Assembly (NCBI GenBank): GCA_026122225.1
Contig: JANEZZ010002657.1
Coordinates: 434,001-498,000, forward strand
Direction of reading: 5' to 3'
Source: Heloderma charlesbogerti
Taxonomy: Eukaryota > Chordata > Lepidosauria > Squamata > Helodermatidae
Length of the DNA: 64,000 nucleotides
In this document: piece by piece, positions 54,546 to 64,000 of the stretch
Numbering within the stretch: the stretch's first letter is position 1
Layout of the letters: each line of letters begins with the position of its first letter
Program-made: the position numbers and the translations under genes
The notes under the pieces: generated by a model
What the model was told of the DNA's origin: nothing
The model's database searches: none
What the model saw: the letters and a program-made list of their open reading frames with translations, nothing else

Positions 54546-55075
54546 ATCAGCCTCCTCCTCCTGTGCACTGTGAACTGTACATTTAAAGTCGTTTCTCCAT
54601 CAGGGGCTAAAGCTTACACTACTAAAAGCACTGTGGGGTGGCGGGCATCTACATGCCTAAGTTCCTGTCCAGATCGCATTTCCAGAGGTAGTTACCACAG
54701 AATCCTCAGTTGCGCATTTAGAAAGCATCACTATCACATGATAGCGAAAAAAGCCCCAGTCTCTGGTGCACTTCTACCTCCCCCTGCTATGTCGTTTTGA
54801 CACTTGCACATTTCTCCAGGACTAGGCATATCCCCTATGTCAGTGTCTCCCTTTCACTGTATATATCTCAAAATAATACTATCATGTATTTGTGCTATCG
54901 CATGATAGCGCATTTATTCAGGGGTTCTTGCCAACCCCTGTTGTTGTTAATGAGGCTTGTTCCTGAAATTGCACTATTATGCATTTGCGCTATCATGTGA
55001 TTGCGCATTTATTCAGGGGTGCCTGCTAATGCGGAAGCCAGGTTTTTAGAGGGAAAGGAAAAAAATGGGTGGAAT
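54546..55075. repeat. unassigned repeat with palindromic tandem motifs
   Basis: Two similar ~50-bp units at 54883-54929 and 54972-55019 both contain GCGCATTTATTCAGGGGT and the inverted pair GCTATCGCATGATAGC or its decayed form. A third related palindrome, CTATCACATGATAG, is at 54732-54745. No family was recognised. Confidence 0.6.
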
Positions 55076-55077
55076 CG

Positions 55078-55170
55078 GGCATAGATTGGGGAAGTCTACT
55101 CAGAAGTAACTGCCATTGTGGTCAATGAAACTTGTTTCCGAATCTACTGAGATTGCCATAAGCCCAAAAC
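55078..55170. mobile_element. MITE-like remnant
   Basis: GTCTACTCAGAAGTAACTGC and GTCAATGAAACTTGTTTCCG follow the pattern of the miniature repeat also at 48968 and 61570. The ends are too decayed for duplications. Confidence 0.5.
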
Positions 55171-56280
55171 ACTAAGTAGACCCAGGCTACACCATGTATT
55201 CATTGGGTGAACGGTATAGTAACTCCCCGAATGGCTGTGAAGTACTATTTCCAAAGCTGTGTGTCTCTGCTGTTTGGTTCAAGGCTTTTCAGGAATAATT
55301 GATGCCAGCTTCAGTCCTTTGCATCGTTGCCTAACCGGAGCTTCAGGGGGTAGGAGAAAGGGGAGTAGAGCCTGGAGAGGGGAGCCTCACTGATTGGATG
55401 AGCAGCCCCTGCCAGTCGGGTGACGTTCACTTCCAGTCCCCCCACCCCACCCGGAAGTATGTTTCTGTCAGCGACTTATAATGGCGTGGTGCAGTCCTTT
55501 GTGGAGCTCTGTGTGGAGCCATGTCAGTTCCATGAAAAAGCTGGTATTCCTCTATTTGCTTCAACCTTCCGTTGTTGTGGAAACACAGCCCTGGTGGCTT
55601 CTCCATCTCACAGTCCCATCCTTGCCCTCCCCCCAAATTAATGGAGCCTCTGGTAAAATGTGCTCTAGGATTAGAAGATGGACCTGTCAGTCACTCTCTC
55701 CCCCTGTGGCATTTAGGGAAACAAAATCAAAAGACTCTATAAAGCCTGCAGGCATGTGTTGTAGCCAAAACATGAGTTAGTAATAATGCCTCATTCTGGA
55801 GTGGCTTGGTTCTGTTGGCTTGGGAGGGAAGCCCACTTCACCTTGGACTTAACAGAACTGCACCGAAGCAGCTCGATTCTGCTCAACCTTTGGACATTGT
55901 CTGAATTTGATGCAAATCCCTACTATTTGGGATTAAGTCCAGAGTTGCCTCCCCTCTACGGTTTAAAGTATCATGAAAATTAGCTACTTTGTTGTAACTG
56001 GAATACACACTTATTCAGTCACTGTGAGGGAACTGATAGCTACCTTGGAGCTCCTGGCTTTCAACCTCCTACCTAGCAACCTAAATTTGGCTTTCAGGAC
56101 TGCATTTCCCCACATCATTGGTACTGACATGCACCATGACCACTGACTCCACACCAGCTCCATCCTCAAGGCTGTCTAGATGATGCAGGATATCCACAAC
56201 CTTTGCAACAGTCAGGTGATTCACCATGTGGTCTACACACCAATTACACAGCAAGCTGTCTATGTGTCTAATGACTAGCA
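55171..56280. other. no recognised feature
   Basis: Frames below 100 aa with no family signature. Sequence not visibly repetitive. Confidence 0.4.
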
Positions 56281-56284
56281 CCCA

Positions 56285-56672
56285 CTAGCACCAGCTGCAC
56301 TACAAATTCATGTAAGGCCTTCGGGAGAAACCCTTCTTTTGGAACCACCTCCTTCATAGGTGGGGCCTTCTCAGTGGCTGCTCCCAGGCTGTGGAATTCC
56401 CTGCCAACGGAGGCTCAGTTGTGTCCCTCTTTGCTGTCCCTCCACTGGCAGGCAAACATGTTTTTATTCAAGCAGACCTTTGGCGTGTAAGCAGGTCTGT
56501 TGAGCTGGGTGCTGTTTTTATTCTGTTATTGTGTTTTTAATTGTGCTTTTAATGTATTTGTTTTATTACTGTTTTAATCACTTTTTTATTTATCTATGGT
56601 TATAAACTGCCTTGAGTGCCATTTTCATGGTAAAAAGTGAGGTACAAATAAAATAAATAAAGAAACAAATTT
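56285..56672 (+). mobile_element. L2-type LINE 3' end
   Basis: TCTCAGTGGCTGCTCCCAGG then CTGTGGAATTCCCTGCCAAC encodes the LWNSLP block. It is followed by a T-rich 3' UTR and TTATAAACTGCCTTGAGTG with AAATAAAATAAATAAAG at the end. Decayed, 5'-truncated. Confidence 0.8.
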
Positions 56673-57029
56673 TCTGTTGTTGGTCCATGGCTTGAAACTA
56701 TTCTATTGGCCTCTGGATTCAGCCACCCTTTCAAAGTGCAACACAAACTGAAACGTTCCCAGGGACTCATCAGACCTGGCCCCATGAGGCCATAATTTCT
56801 ACCATCAGGGTTTTGCAGTCCTCCACCAGCCCCTTCATAAAATATGGCCAGAGTCGCAACATTTTGGGGCTGGTGGGCACATTTGAAATTTTGAGAGAGT
56901 GTTGTGGGTGCTCTCATAAAATGGGTGCCATGGGGTGGAAGGCTTACCCATTCACAAAATGGCTGACATGCTGGGCATGGCCAATCACAAAGCACCAATT
57001 TCCCAGAAGGCACATGGGTGAGGCTAAAA

Positions 57030-57090
57030 GAAAAGTAACTTGGCCAAGAACCTAAGTACATGGGAGAAGTGGGGTCTGAGCTCCAAAACA
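57030..57090 (+). mobile_element. MIR-like SINE fragment
   Basis: AGTAACTTGGCCAAGAACCT and TGGGGTCTGAGCTCCAAA match the copy at 57110-57216 and the conserved 3' part of MIR (cf. the MIR words GAGGCTCAGAGA, AACTTGCCCAAGG, GGCAGAG). Confidence 0.5.
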
Positions 57091-57109
57091 CAAAAACACT
57101 TTTGAACCT

Positions 57110-57216
57110 TCAGTTTTCTGTCCGTTTCACAGCAGGCAAAGTCTGCTGAGGCTCAGAGACGAGTAACTTGGCCAAGAAACTGAGTACAAGGCAGAGGTGG
57201 GGTCTGAGCCCCAAAT
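57110..57216 (+). mobile_element. MIR-like SINE
   Basis: GTTTCACAGCAGGCAAAGTC, TGAGGCTCAGAGACGAGTAA, CTTGGCCAAGAAACTGAGTA and GGCAGAGGTGGGGTCTGAGC follow the MIR core and 3' region in order. The 56690-57020 stretch before it, with several AAAATGG motifs, looks like another old repeat that I cannot name. Confidence 0.6.
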
Positions 57217-57219
57217 GCC

Positions 57220-57220
<1 letters not shown>

Positions 57221-57269
<49 letters not shown>
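57221..57269. repeat. ATT microsatellite at the L2 3' end
   Basis: About 16 ATT units joined to the reversed L2 terminus CATTTCTATACCGCCCAATA, so it probably grew from the L2 tail. Confidence 0.97.
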
Positions 57270-57271
<2 letters not shown>

Positions 57272-58690
57272 ATTTCTATACCGCCCAATAGCCGGAGCTC
57301 TCTGGGCGGTTTACAAATATTAAAAACATTAAAAATACAATATACAGAGATTAAAAACCATTTACATAAAAAACGCATAGACAGTATGCGCAAAAGAAAC
57401 ATATATCTAAAACAACTTCAAACAAACAATCTCAAAAGCAAAGAACCATAACCATAAGACATTCCAGGATCGATTAAACACTTATCATGTACTGTCGAAT
57501 GCCTGGGAGAAGAGAACAGTCTTAACCTGGCACCGAAAAGACAACAATGTTGGTGCCAGGTGGGCCTCGTTGGGGAGATCATTCCATCATTTGGGGGCCA
57601 CCACCGAAAAGGCCCTCTCCCTTGTCACCGTCTTCCGAGCTTCCCTTGATGTAGGTAGCTGGAGGAGGGCCTTAGATGTTGAGCGTAGTGTATGGGTAGG
57701 TTTGTATCGAGAGAGGCACTCCATCAGGTATTGTGGTCCCAAGCCATGTAAGGCTTTATGTTAAAACCAGCACCTTGAATCGGGCTCGGAAACATGCAGG
57801 CAGCCAGTGCAAGTGGGCCAGAGTTGGTCTTATATGTTTGGACCTTCTGGCCCCCGCTAGCAATCTGGCCGCCGCATTTTGCAAAAGCAGCAGTTTCTGA
57901 ACCGTCTTCAAAGGCAGCCCCATGTAGAGCGCATTGCAGTAATCTAACTACCAGAGCATAGAGCATATCCCTGTCCAGATAGGGGCGTAGCTGGGCCTCC
58001 AACCGAAGTTGGTAGAAGGCACTCCGTGCCACTGAGGCCACCTGGAGGACCCCCAAGCTACGGACCTGCTCCTTCAGGAGTGCAGCCCATCCAGAACAGG
58101 TCGAGCACCCTCCATCCACTCAGCAGGACCACCCACCAACAGCATCTCAGGCTTGTCTGGATTGAGCTTCAGTTTATTAGGCCTCATCCAGTCCATTGTC
58201 GCGGCCAGGCGCTGATTCAGCACTTCCACAGCCTCACCTGAAAGAAGATGAAAAGGAGAATGCAGCCACGTGTCATCAGCATACTGAGGGCAACGCCCCC
58301 CAAACTCCGGATGACCGCACTCAACGGTTTCATGTAGGTGCTAAATAGCATGGGGGACAATACTGACCCCTGTGGCACTCCATCCTGGAGAATCCACGGG
58401 GCCGAGAAGTGTTCCAAAGCATCACCTTCTGGAGCCGACCCTCCAAGCAGGAGCGAAAGACCGCAATGCAGATCTTCCCCCTCCCAGCTCAGACAATCGT
58501 CCCAGAAGGATACCATGCTCGATGGTATCGAAAGCCACTGAGAGGTCAAGGAGAATCAACAAGGTCACTCCCCCATCTCTCTCGCAACATAGGTCATCAT
58601 ACAGGGTGACCAAGGCTGTTTCCATGCCAAAACCTGGCCTGAACCCCGACTGAAATGGATCTAGATAATCGGTCTCATCCAAGAGCTCAA
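57270..58690 (-). mobile_element. L2 LINE, second family, 5'-truncated
   Basis: The 3' UTR (57270-57480) is followed by the C-terminal region (TCAACATCTAAGG-type block at 57660 reversed). Frame 57724-58119 has EQVRSLGVL and SVARSAFYQLRLEAQLRPYL. Frame 58217-58549 has DGVPQGSVLSPMLFSTYMKP, and frame 58422-58703 has [16 protein letters not shown] and LLDLSVAFDTIEHGIL. It matches the plus-strand L2 at 26180-29490 block for block. It starts at the DETDYLDPF position, where a hairpin-bearing sequence follows. Confidence 0.92.
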
Positions 58691-58723
58691 TATTTGCCCC
58701 CACAACGCAAAGAACAACAAAAG

Positions 58724-58862
58724 ACCCATTTCACAGAAGGCAAACTGTTGATGTTCAGAGAAACATATACATGCACCCATAGGTCCAAGTGTCATGGGGT
58801 ATGTTGCACCTGTGAGTGCATGTGTATGTTTCTCTGAACAGTTTGCCTTCTGTGAAATGGGT
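58724..58862. repeat. near-perfect inverted duplication, 47-53-bp arms
   Basis: Left arm 58724-58776 and right arm 58816-58862 are reverse complements with one mismatch and one 6-base insertion (GATGTT) in the left arm, around a 39-base spacer. The arms begin ACCCATTTCACAGAAGGC. Confidence 0.96.
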
Positions 58863-59365
58863 ATCCACAACACACAGCCACACCAGAAAACCAAAGGCAA
58901 CGCTCAGGCAAAATACACACACACACCACACACAGGCAGAATGCATCCCGCCCCCGCCCCCCCAGTCAAACACACATACACACTGGCAAAATACATGCAA
59001 CTCACCAACAAACCAGCTCACGCACCACACGCGGTAGGCAGAACAGCACCGTGCTCCCTGCCTCCTCTCTAGTCCCCCAGGATGCTCCCTCCCAGCCTCA
59101 CCTCACTTTTCCTGGGATGTGGGCACACTCCAGCACAAAGCACTGAGCTGCAGCCAGTCGCCATTCTCATTTAAGAAGAATTTCTCAGGGACATGCTTGG
59201 AGATTAGGACGGTGCGAGAGGGTGGTGCTTCGCTTTGCAGCATGGCAGCCTCCCAATTAAAATCCTTTAAATGTCAAAAAATCTTTTTTAAACATCAGGA
59301 GGAGCAGGGAGCCACCGACCAGCACCACGTTGGAGGCCCCAGGGTCCAACCCTGCAGTTGGAGCA
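58863..59365. other. CA-rich sequence, otherwise unassigned
   Basis: Short CA-rich patches at 58900-59020 (ACACACACCACACACAGGC). No gene recognised. Confidence 0.45.
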
Positions 59366-59369
59366 CTGC

Positions 59370-59530
59370 CTAATGCATAAAGAATTAGCAAGGTGGCCAG
59401 TGGCAGAAGAACGGATGTGGAGAACGGGAACTCGGGGTCAAAACCCGGCTCAGTCACGAGGCTGGCTGGAGGGCCACAGGCTCTCGCTCGCCCTCCTCAC
59501 TGCCCCACAGGACCGATGGGAGGCGAAAGC
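59370..59530 (+). mobile_element. tRNA-derived SINE-like remnant
   Basis: GGGTCAAAACCCGGCTCAGT resembles a pol III B-box region (GGTTCAAATCC type) followed by CACGAGGCTGGCTGG, the pattern of reptile tRNA-derived SINEs after the B box. The A box and 3' part are not clear. Confidence 0.4.
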
Positions 59531-59710
59531 ACTGCTGGTCCTAACCTCCAGTCCCAGAGGCAGGGCAGGTACCACCCTCTGTCTCATCCCGTCAGTATAT
59601 GGTGGTACCCAAAACTCCCAGCATGCTTCACACTTGGGGCTGTCCCTGACCAACTGATACGTAACGTATTAGTGCTTCCAGGAAATGCCTAGGAGCTCCA
59701 GGGATGTCGC

Positions 59711-59750
59711 ACGTGTGTGCGTGTGTGTGTGTGCATGTGCGTGCGTGTGT
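59711..59750. repeat. GT-rich microsatellite
   Basis: Interrupted GT run (with GC and AT interruptions). Confidence 0.95.
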
Positions 59751-60770
59751 AAAACCCAGATCTGCAGCAAGCAAAGTTGGAGTGAATGTAAACGAGTCCC
59801 AGAAAAGTTTCTACTTTCAGTGACTTTAGAACCGCTTATGCAATACCCTCATGCTCGTCGTAGGTATAGGTATAATTATTTCATTATGCTTTCCTGTGAA
59901 GTGTGAAAACTATCTTTACCAATCCCCCTAAATTAGTTAAATATAATATTCAGTGAGACAGGAGATAGAGAAATGTTAATTGAAACTGGAGAGGTGTTTA
60001 TAGGGTGATATAGTGTGGCCAGCTGTGACTGAAATTAATGTCTGGGGCCCTTGCAAGTAATTCACAGCCCTGAGTTTATTAAATATTTCCACCTGCAGGT
60101 TAAGCCATGCCAAATGGCCCCACCGGAAAGAGCGGAGGGGGCATATCATATCCCAGTGAGGGGAGGGGGAGGCAGGGGCCATCCTGCAGGCGGCACGATT
60201 GGATTGGGTTTCTCGCCGCTGGGTGGTTGCGAAGACACAATTGGATGCCCCAGAGAGTGGCTGTCTCCGCGAGTTGTTACATACCCCTTGCCCACTGCAG
60301 GAAGCCCTGCCCAGCAATGTGGCTGCCCGTGCAGGGCACTCCTTCAGCCTAAGCCCACCAAGAGAAGAGGCTTTTCTAAAAGCTAAAGACAGCTATCAAA
60401 GCAGCAATAATGATGATGATGACGACGATGATGACGACGATAGTGATAATGATGGGAATGGGTCAGATTGCCTAGGGTCTATTTACCACTGTGTGCAACT
60501 CTTTTATTAGAAGATGAGGATGATGCAAGTAGCCATTGGTGTGATGTCTAAAGAGACAGCTTCAATGCCAGGGGACTGGATTCCCTGTTTTCCTAAGTTC
60601 TGAACTCAATTCTGTTTGCTGTTTTTCTGCAAAATGCATAGCATGATGGGGCCTCCAGTGCAGGACCCCTCCACCCACACCACAGCATTGTGGTTCACTT
60701 AAGGTCAGGGTGGGTTTTACAACCAAGGCACTTTTTCTGTGAGAGTTGAGTTCTCCTCAAAACTTGGAAG
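59751..60770. other. unassigned with GAT/GAC triplet repeat
   Basis: An interrupted GAT/GAC triplet run lies at 60408-60455. The frame over it encodes a run of aspartates (60199-60510), but this is low-complexity and not a gene. Nothing else recognised. Confidence 0.5.
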
Positions 60771-60777
60771 ATGCTCA

Positions 60778-61045
60778 TCATCATCATCATTGGATCACAG
60801 AGTTGGAAGGCGCTGTGTAGGCCATGGAGTTCCATCCCCTGCTCCATGCAGGAATCCAGTTTCAAGCATTCCTGAGAGGTGACCGTCCAGGCTCTGCTTG
60901 GATCCCTCCAGCGACGGAGAGCCCACCGCCTCCCCAGGCAGATGGTTCTGTTGTCTGACTGCTCTGACCGTTCGGACTTTTTCCTGATGTTCAACTGCAA
61001 TCTGCCTTCCTGTTACTTAAGCTGTTATTTAATGCCCTACAGGCA
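60778..61045 (-). mobile_element. old CR1 LINE 3' end
   Basis: The reversed diverged tail (ATTGGATCACAGAGTTGGAA) is followed by GCAGGAATCCAGTTTCAAGC, GGAGAGCCCACCGCCTCCCC and TTTTTCCTGATGTTCAACTG, the CR1 3' UTR in order. It lies next to a TCATCA repeat (60776-60790). More diverged than the 23012 copy. Confidence 0.85.
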
Positions 61046-61560
61046 TCCCTACCAAGGCTCCACCTCCCAGTACAGCCCAGATTTAGGGGTTCATCACACA
61101 GAGCTTTTATCCTGCTATTGAGAGGGCTCTCTCTTGGACGTTTGCGGGCCCTTTAGATGACGCCGTTACCCTCCAGGGTGTTTCCCACCATTTCCCCCAG
61201 CCTATCCTGTGTTTTCCCCAAACACAAAACATGCGGTATTTTTTCCAGCCCGCAGAACAGGAGCGCCATGACCTCCCCATCAAATTCTCCAATAGCGGGA
61301 GAAACTGCTGTGGGCGTTTGTTCTCAGTCGTTGGGGGTGTGGTCTGGATGACGAAGGCATTGAGGATGGGAGCGCGGTTGCACAGAAGGAGACTGAAGCA
61401 GATTTGACAGGCGCGAGGGCAAGAATCACCTGCTGATTGCGACTCCTGCCTCCGCATTTGTCAATCGGAGGGAGAAGAGGGTAAAATGCCTCCTTGCAAT
61501 GGAGGGAGACACATCTGATCCCCCACCCCACCAAGCTCAGAAGCAATGTCCTCTGTTGTT
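61046..61560. other. no recognised feature
   Basis: Unassigned; starts with GGGTTCATCACACAGAGC, which may be an end of an unknown miniature element. Confidence 0.35.
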
Positions 61561-61564
61561 TCAG

Positions 61565-61690
61565 AGCACCCCATTAAGTTCAGTGGGGCTTACTCCCACG
61601 TAAGTGTGCCAAGGGCTGCAGACTTATGGCACAATGTTTTTTTAAAGATGCAAGTGCATACCCTGCATTCTACTCAGAAGTGAGTCAGAG
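61565..61690. mobile_element. MITE-like remnant
   Basis: CCATTAAGTTCAGTGGGGCT, TACTCCCACGTAAGTGTGCC and TTCTACTCAGAAGTGAGT are the core words of the miniature repeat also at 48968 and 55095. Confidence 0.55.
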
Positions 61691-61699
61691 GTTTCCTGG

Positions 61700-62995
61700 G
61701 GGCTGCAAGAAAACAGTATAGCAGAAGTTAAGCTATGAAAACAAGCCTCCCCCCGCCCGCTCCTTTGCACACACGCCAGGGAGGCAGGGAGGCTCCCTCA
61801 GTTCAGACCTCGTGGCTGCCGTGTGAAGCAGCCCTCCCTAATCCCTCCAAGGGACCGAAAGCAGGAAGCTCCGGGAAGGATGTGGGGGTTTGCTTCGTGC
61901 AGAAACACCCTCATCCTGGTGGTGGTTTTGCTGCGCGAGCTCCGCAGAGGGCAGGGCTATTCCTGGCTGGCATCTGGGACGGGGAGTTTGGGCCGGTGCA
62001 CCCCAGCGCTGCTTCCACCCGTGCCAGCACAGCCAGGTGTCCTCACTGGTCTGCCAGAAGCCACTTGTCCACTGTGGGTGGCTGCCCTGGACAAGGCTGA
62101 AGGTCAGCCATGAAGAAACAAGGATATAAAATCAATTCTCCTCCTGAAAAAGAAGCCGCCACCCTCGCCGCACCGTTGTTGCTCATGGGCCACAGAGGCA
62201 CCGTCCCCACTCCCCTCCATGCAGGCTGTGTGATTCTGGGGGCTGCATCCCGAAGGAGAGGGAGGAGGTCTCCAGGCTGCGGAGTTGCCTGGCGACGAAA
62301 TGGGAGGAGCACAGACAGATCTCGGGGTGTGGCAGCAGCTGGGCCACCCGTGGGATCTGGAGCAAGCTCCACAGTGCTCCCACAGGCTTCTCTCCGAGGG
62401 TGGCTGGGCAAGGGCGGTGGCGGAGTGGCAGAGCTCGTACTTTGCCCACCGGCGGGGCCCCAGGCACCTCTTGGTAGGGCTAGGAGAGGCTCTGCCTGAA
62501 GCCCTGGAGAGCTGCCGCTGCCAGCCAGAACAGCGTGGGATGGGCCAAGACTCTGGCTTGGGACGCAGCAGCTTCCTCGGCCCCACCTGACTGCAGGTGC
62601 ATGTTCAGCAGGGTGCAGGGGGGCACACGCCCCGTGTTCTGAGGTATGAAGCAGCCCAGAGGAGGTGCCAGGCGGGTCTGCGTGACGAGGGAGTCTGACT
62701 CTTGGCGTCTGACTAACGAGCGTCAGACTCGCAGGCTTGGAAGAGGCCCAGGGGAGCCTGGTGGCCCGAGGACGTGGCAGCTCGATGTGCCGAAGTTCCG
62801 AGAGCCACGCTTCGGGCTCCTTCGCTGCAGGGCCAGCCCAAGAGGAGGAGGGCAAGATGCCCCCCGCCCCGCCCCCACTCCCACGGGCAGACGCCGACTG
62901 GCAGCTTGACTCTCAGCGCGGCAGTGGGGCTCCGCTGCAGGAGGCTGGCCTGGGGGCGAAAGGCAGGCCGCGAGGCACACGCCGCGCGCTCCTCC
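61700..62995. other. GC-rich sequence without recognised gene
   Basis: Long frames occur on both strands (to 270 aa at 62043-62855, minus), as expected from high GC with few stop codons. None shows a known domain. I see no repeat family. Confidence 0.4.
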
Positions 62996-62999
62996 AACA

Positions 63000-63555
63000 C
63001 CTCACCCCCCCAGCATCCGCCACCTGAGGCATCCACCTCGCTCTGCCTGCCTGGTGGCAGGGCCGCCTCGCTCCACCGGCATCACATGCATTTCCGAGTA
63101 CAACTCAAAGTGCTCAACTGGTTTTGACCCCTGAAGCACGTTGCAGTTTAAGACCCTCCCAGATATCTGAAGGAGTGACTGCTGCTCATCGAGACCTGCC
63201 TCGGCGCCCCTTCCCTGCATGCCTTCAGAGGGGAGGTGGGCATGCATGGACAGGGGGCCTCTTCCATGGGGCGCCCTGACGGTGGAAAATCCTCCACAGA
63301 ACATTGCCCTGGCACGTTCTCTGCGCAGTCTGAGGTTGCAGGCTAAATGCCGTTGCATCTCTAGCTGACAGGCTTTGAAGGAACAGCAGCGGGAGTTTTA
63401 GGACCGCCCTGAAGGACGTCTCCAAGGCTGTTCCATTGTCTTCCCTGTGTTATGCTGTGCTCTCTTTCTTGTATAGCCTAAATGATATTTTTATTGTGTG
63501 TGTTTTGAAAATCTCTTTGAAATTAAAGGTGGGTTATAAATATTTAAAATGAATC
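63000..63555 (+). mobile_element. old L2-type LINE, C-terminal coding remnant and 3' end
   Basis: TTTCCGAGTACAACTCAAAG encodes the FRVQLKVL block (compare FRAKFKVLVLTFK in the young L2). Decayed C-terminal sequence and the 3' terminus AAATTAAAGGTGGGTTATAAATATTTAAA follow, here seen as separate words ATTAAAGGTGGG and TTATAAATATTTAAA. Confidence 0.7.
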
Positions 63556-63764
63556 TGCACCATTCATTCCGGCTGCTTTTTAATTCCTTCTAAGGCACCA
63601 TCTGCATGTGAAGAAGCTCATAAGGGAAGACCCAGTGCGCAGTGAGGCGAAGGTCTGTCCGGTGGCCAACTGCAAGGCTGAGCCGAATCCTGCTGGAGTG
63701 CCTCACACAGGATGTGGCCCTTTCACCGTGGTGACAGGCCTTCCTCTTTGCAGCTGAGCGGCCC
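63556..63764. other. no repeat recognised; would be 3' UTR of the neighbouring exon
   Basis: If 63765-63880 is a terminal coding exon on the minus strand, this stretch is its 3' untranslated region. It contains no clear minus-strand AATAAA before the old L2 3' end. Confidence 0.3.
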
Positions 63765-63880
63765 TCATCTTTTCATTCCAGAGCAGTGCAAATTCTTCTT
63801 TTTGTCATCCGGACTGATTATGCCTAATCCTTTTGTTGTCAGGTTGTTAATTTCCTGTTGCAGCATCAAACGCCTCATTT
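63765..63880 (-). CDS. candidate terminal coding exon of an unidentified host gene
   Basis: On the minus strand a strong splice acceptor (polypyrimidine stretch TTTCTCTTCTTGCACATTTT then TCTCCTCCAG, ending at 63881) leads into an open stretch. It consists of two bases, 37 codons and TGA at 63767-63765. The peptide begins MRRLMLQQEINNLTTKGLGI and continues ISPDDKKKNLHCSGMKR. It has balanced composition, a helical amphipathic first half and no resemblance to the LINE proteins in the window. The phase would take one base from an upstream exon beyond the window. No internal donor of quality precedes the stop. I do not recognise the protein. It could still be a chance frame, but the acceptor and peptide quality together make it the best host-gene candidate here. 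Confidence 0.45.
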
Positions 63881-64000
63881 CTGGAGGAGAAAAATGTGCA
63901 AGAAGAGAAACCAATTTTCAGTCCCACTGAGCCACAGCAAACTGTCATGTGCTGGTCGGATCAATGGCTTTTGGGCACTTGAGCCTGGTGGAAGGAAGTG

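Noticed and set aside
59370..59530. Functional tRNA gene
   Set aside because: Only a B-box-like word is present; no cloverleaf can be drawn, so it is treated as a SINE remnant.
60199..60510. Frame with an aspartate run, resembling an acidic protein
   Set aside because: The run is the GAT/GAC microsatellite; nothing else supports a gene.
61046..61560. Possible miniature DNA element
   Set aside because: One suggestive end but no inverted partner or target duplication found.
62043..62855. 270-aa minus-strand open frame
   Set aside because: GC-rich sequence with overlapping long frames on both strands, no domain, no signal of splicing or start context; treated as chance.

Overview
The window is vertebrate genomic DNA dominated by transposable elements. 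The mixture suggests a non-avian reptile, most likely a squamate. The elements are: several CR1 LINEs ending in the 8-bp tail repeat ATTCTATG; at least two L2 LINE families plus older L2 tails; an L1-clade LINE of the non-mammalian Swimmer/Tx1 type; a decayed Penelope-like element; two probable Gypsy-type LTR element starts; hAT and PIF/Harbinger miniature elements; and MIR-like SINEs. Nothing suggests bacterial or viral genome sequence. There are no rRNA genes, recognised tRNA genes, operons or CRISPR arrays.

Layout. 0-3.2 kb: two CR1 pieces of opposite strand that break at the same CR1 position, a probable Gypsy LTR/gag start, and a short CR1. 3.3-4.2 kb: decayed L1-clade LINE. 4.9-6.6 kb: Penelope-like reverse transcriptase on the minus strand, split by a Harbinger MITE and a CR1 tail. 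7.3-10.9 kb: LTR-type sequence, including a candidate LTR with three tandem hairpin units. 13.1-15.4 kb: a CR1 ORF1 (minus) facing a CR1 3' end (plus), then a second CR1-type LINE. 18.2-24.9 kb: one large CR1 (minus) carrying three nested insertions: a nearly intact L2, a 973-bp palindromic hAT element and a short CR1. 26.2-29.5 kb: a second L2 family (plus). 29.5-40 kb: mostly sequence I cannot assign, with small repeats. 40.3-45.6 kb: an L1-clade LINE interrupted by an L2 and a Harbinger MITE, each with a target-site duplication and each restoring the L1 reading frame when mentally removed. 48-58.7 kb: CR1, L2, hAT and MIR copies. 58.7-64 kb: a young hairpin, SINE and CR1 remnants, an L2 tail, and at 63765-63880 (minus) a plausible terminal exon of a host gene.

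The genes do not form a pathway; the biology visible is insertion, nesting, inversion and decay. The most notable structures are the nested L1 and CR1 loci with readable order of events, the hAT element whose core is a ~475-bp palindrome built of smaller TACGTA hairpins, the Penelope remnant, a perfect 14-bp hairpin created inside a CR1 reading frame, a near-perfect 47-bp inverted duplication, and the candidate exon. Family names rest on recognised protein motifs and terminal sequences read by eye; no database search was possible.
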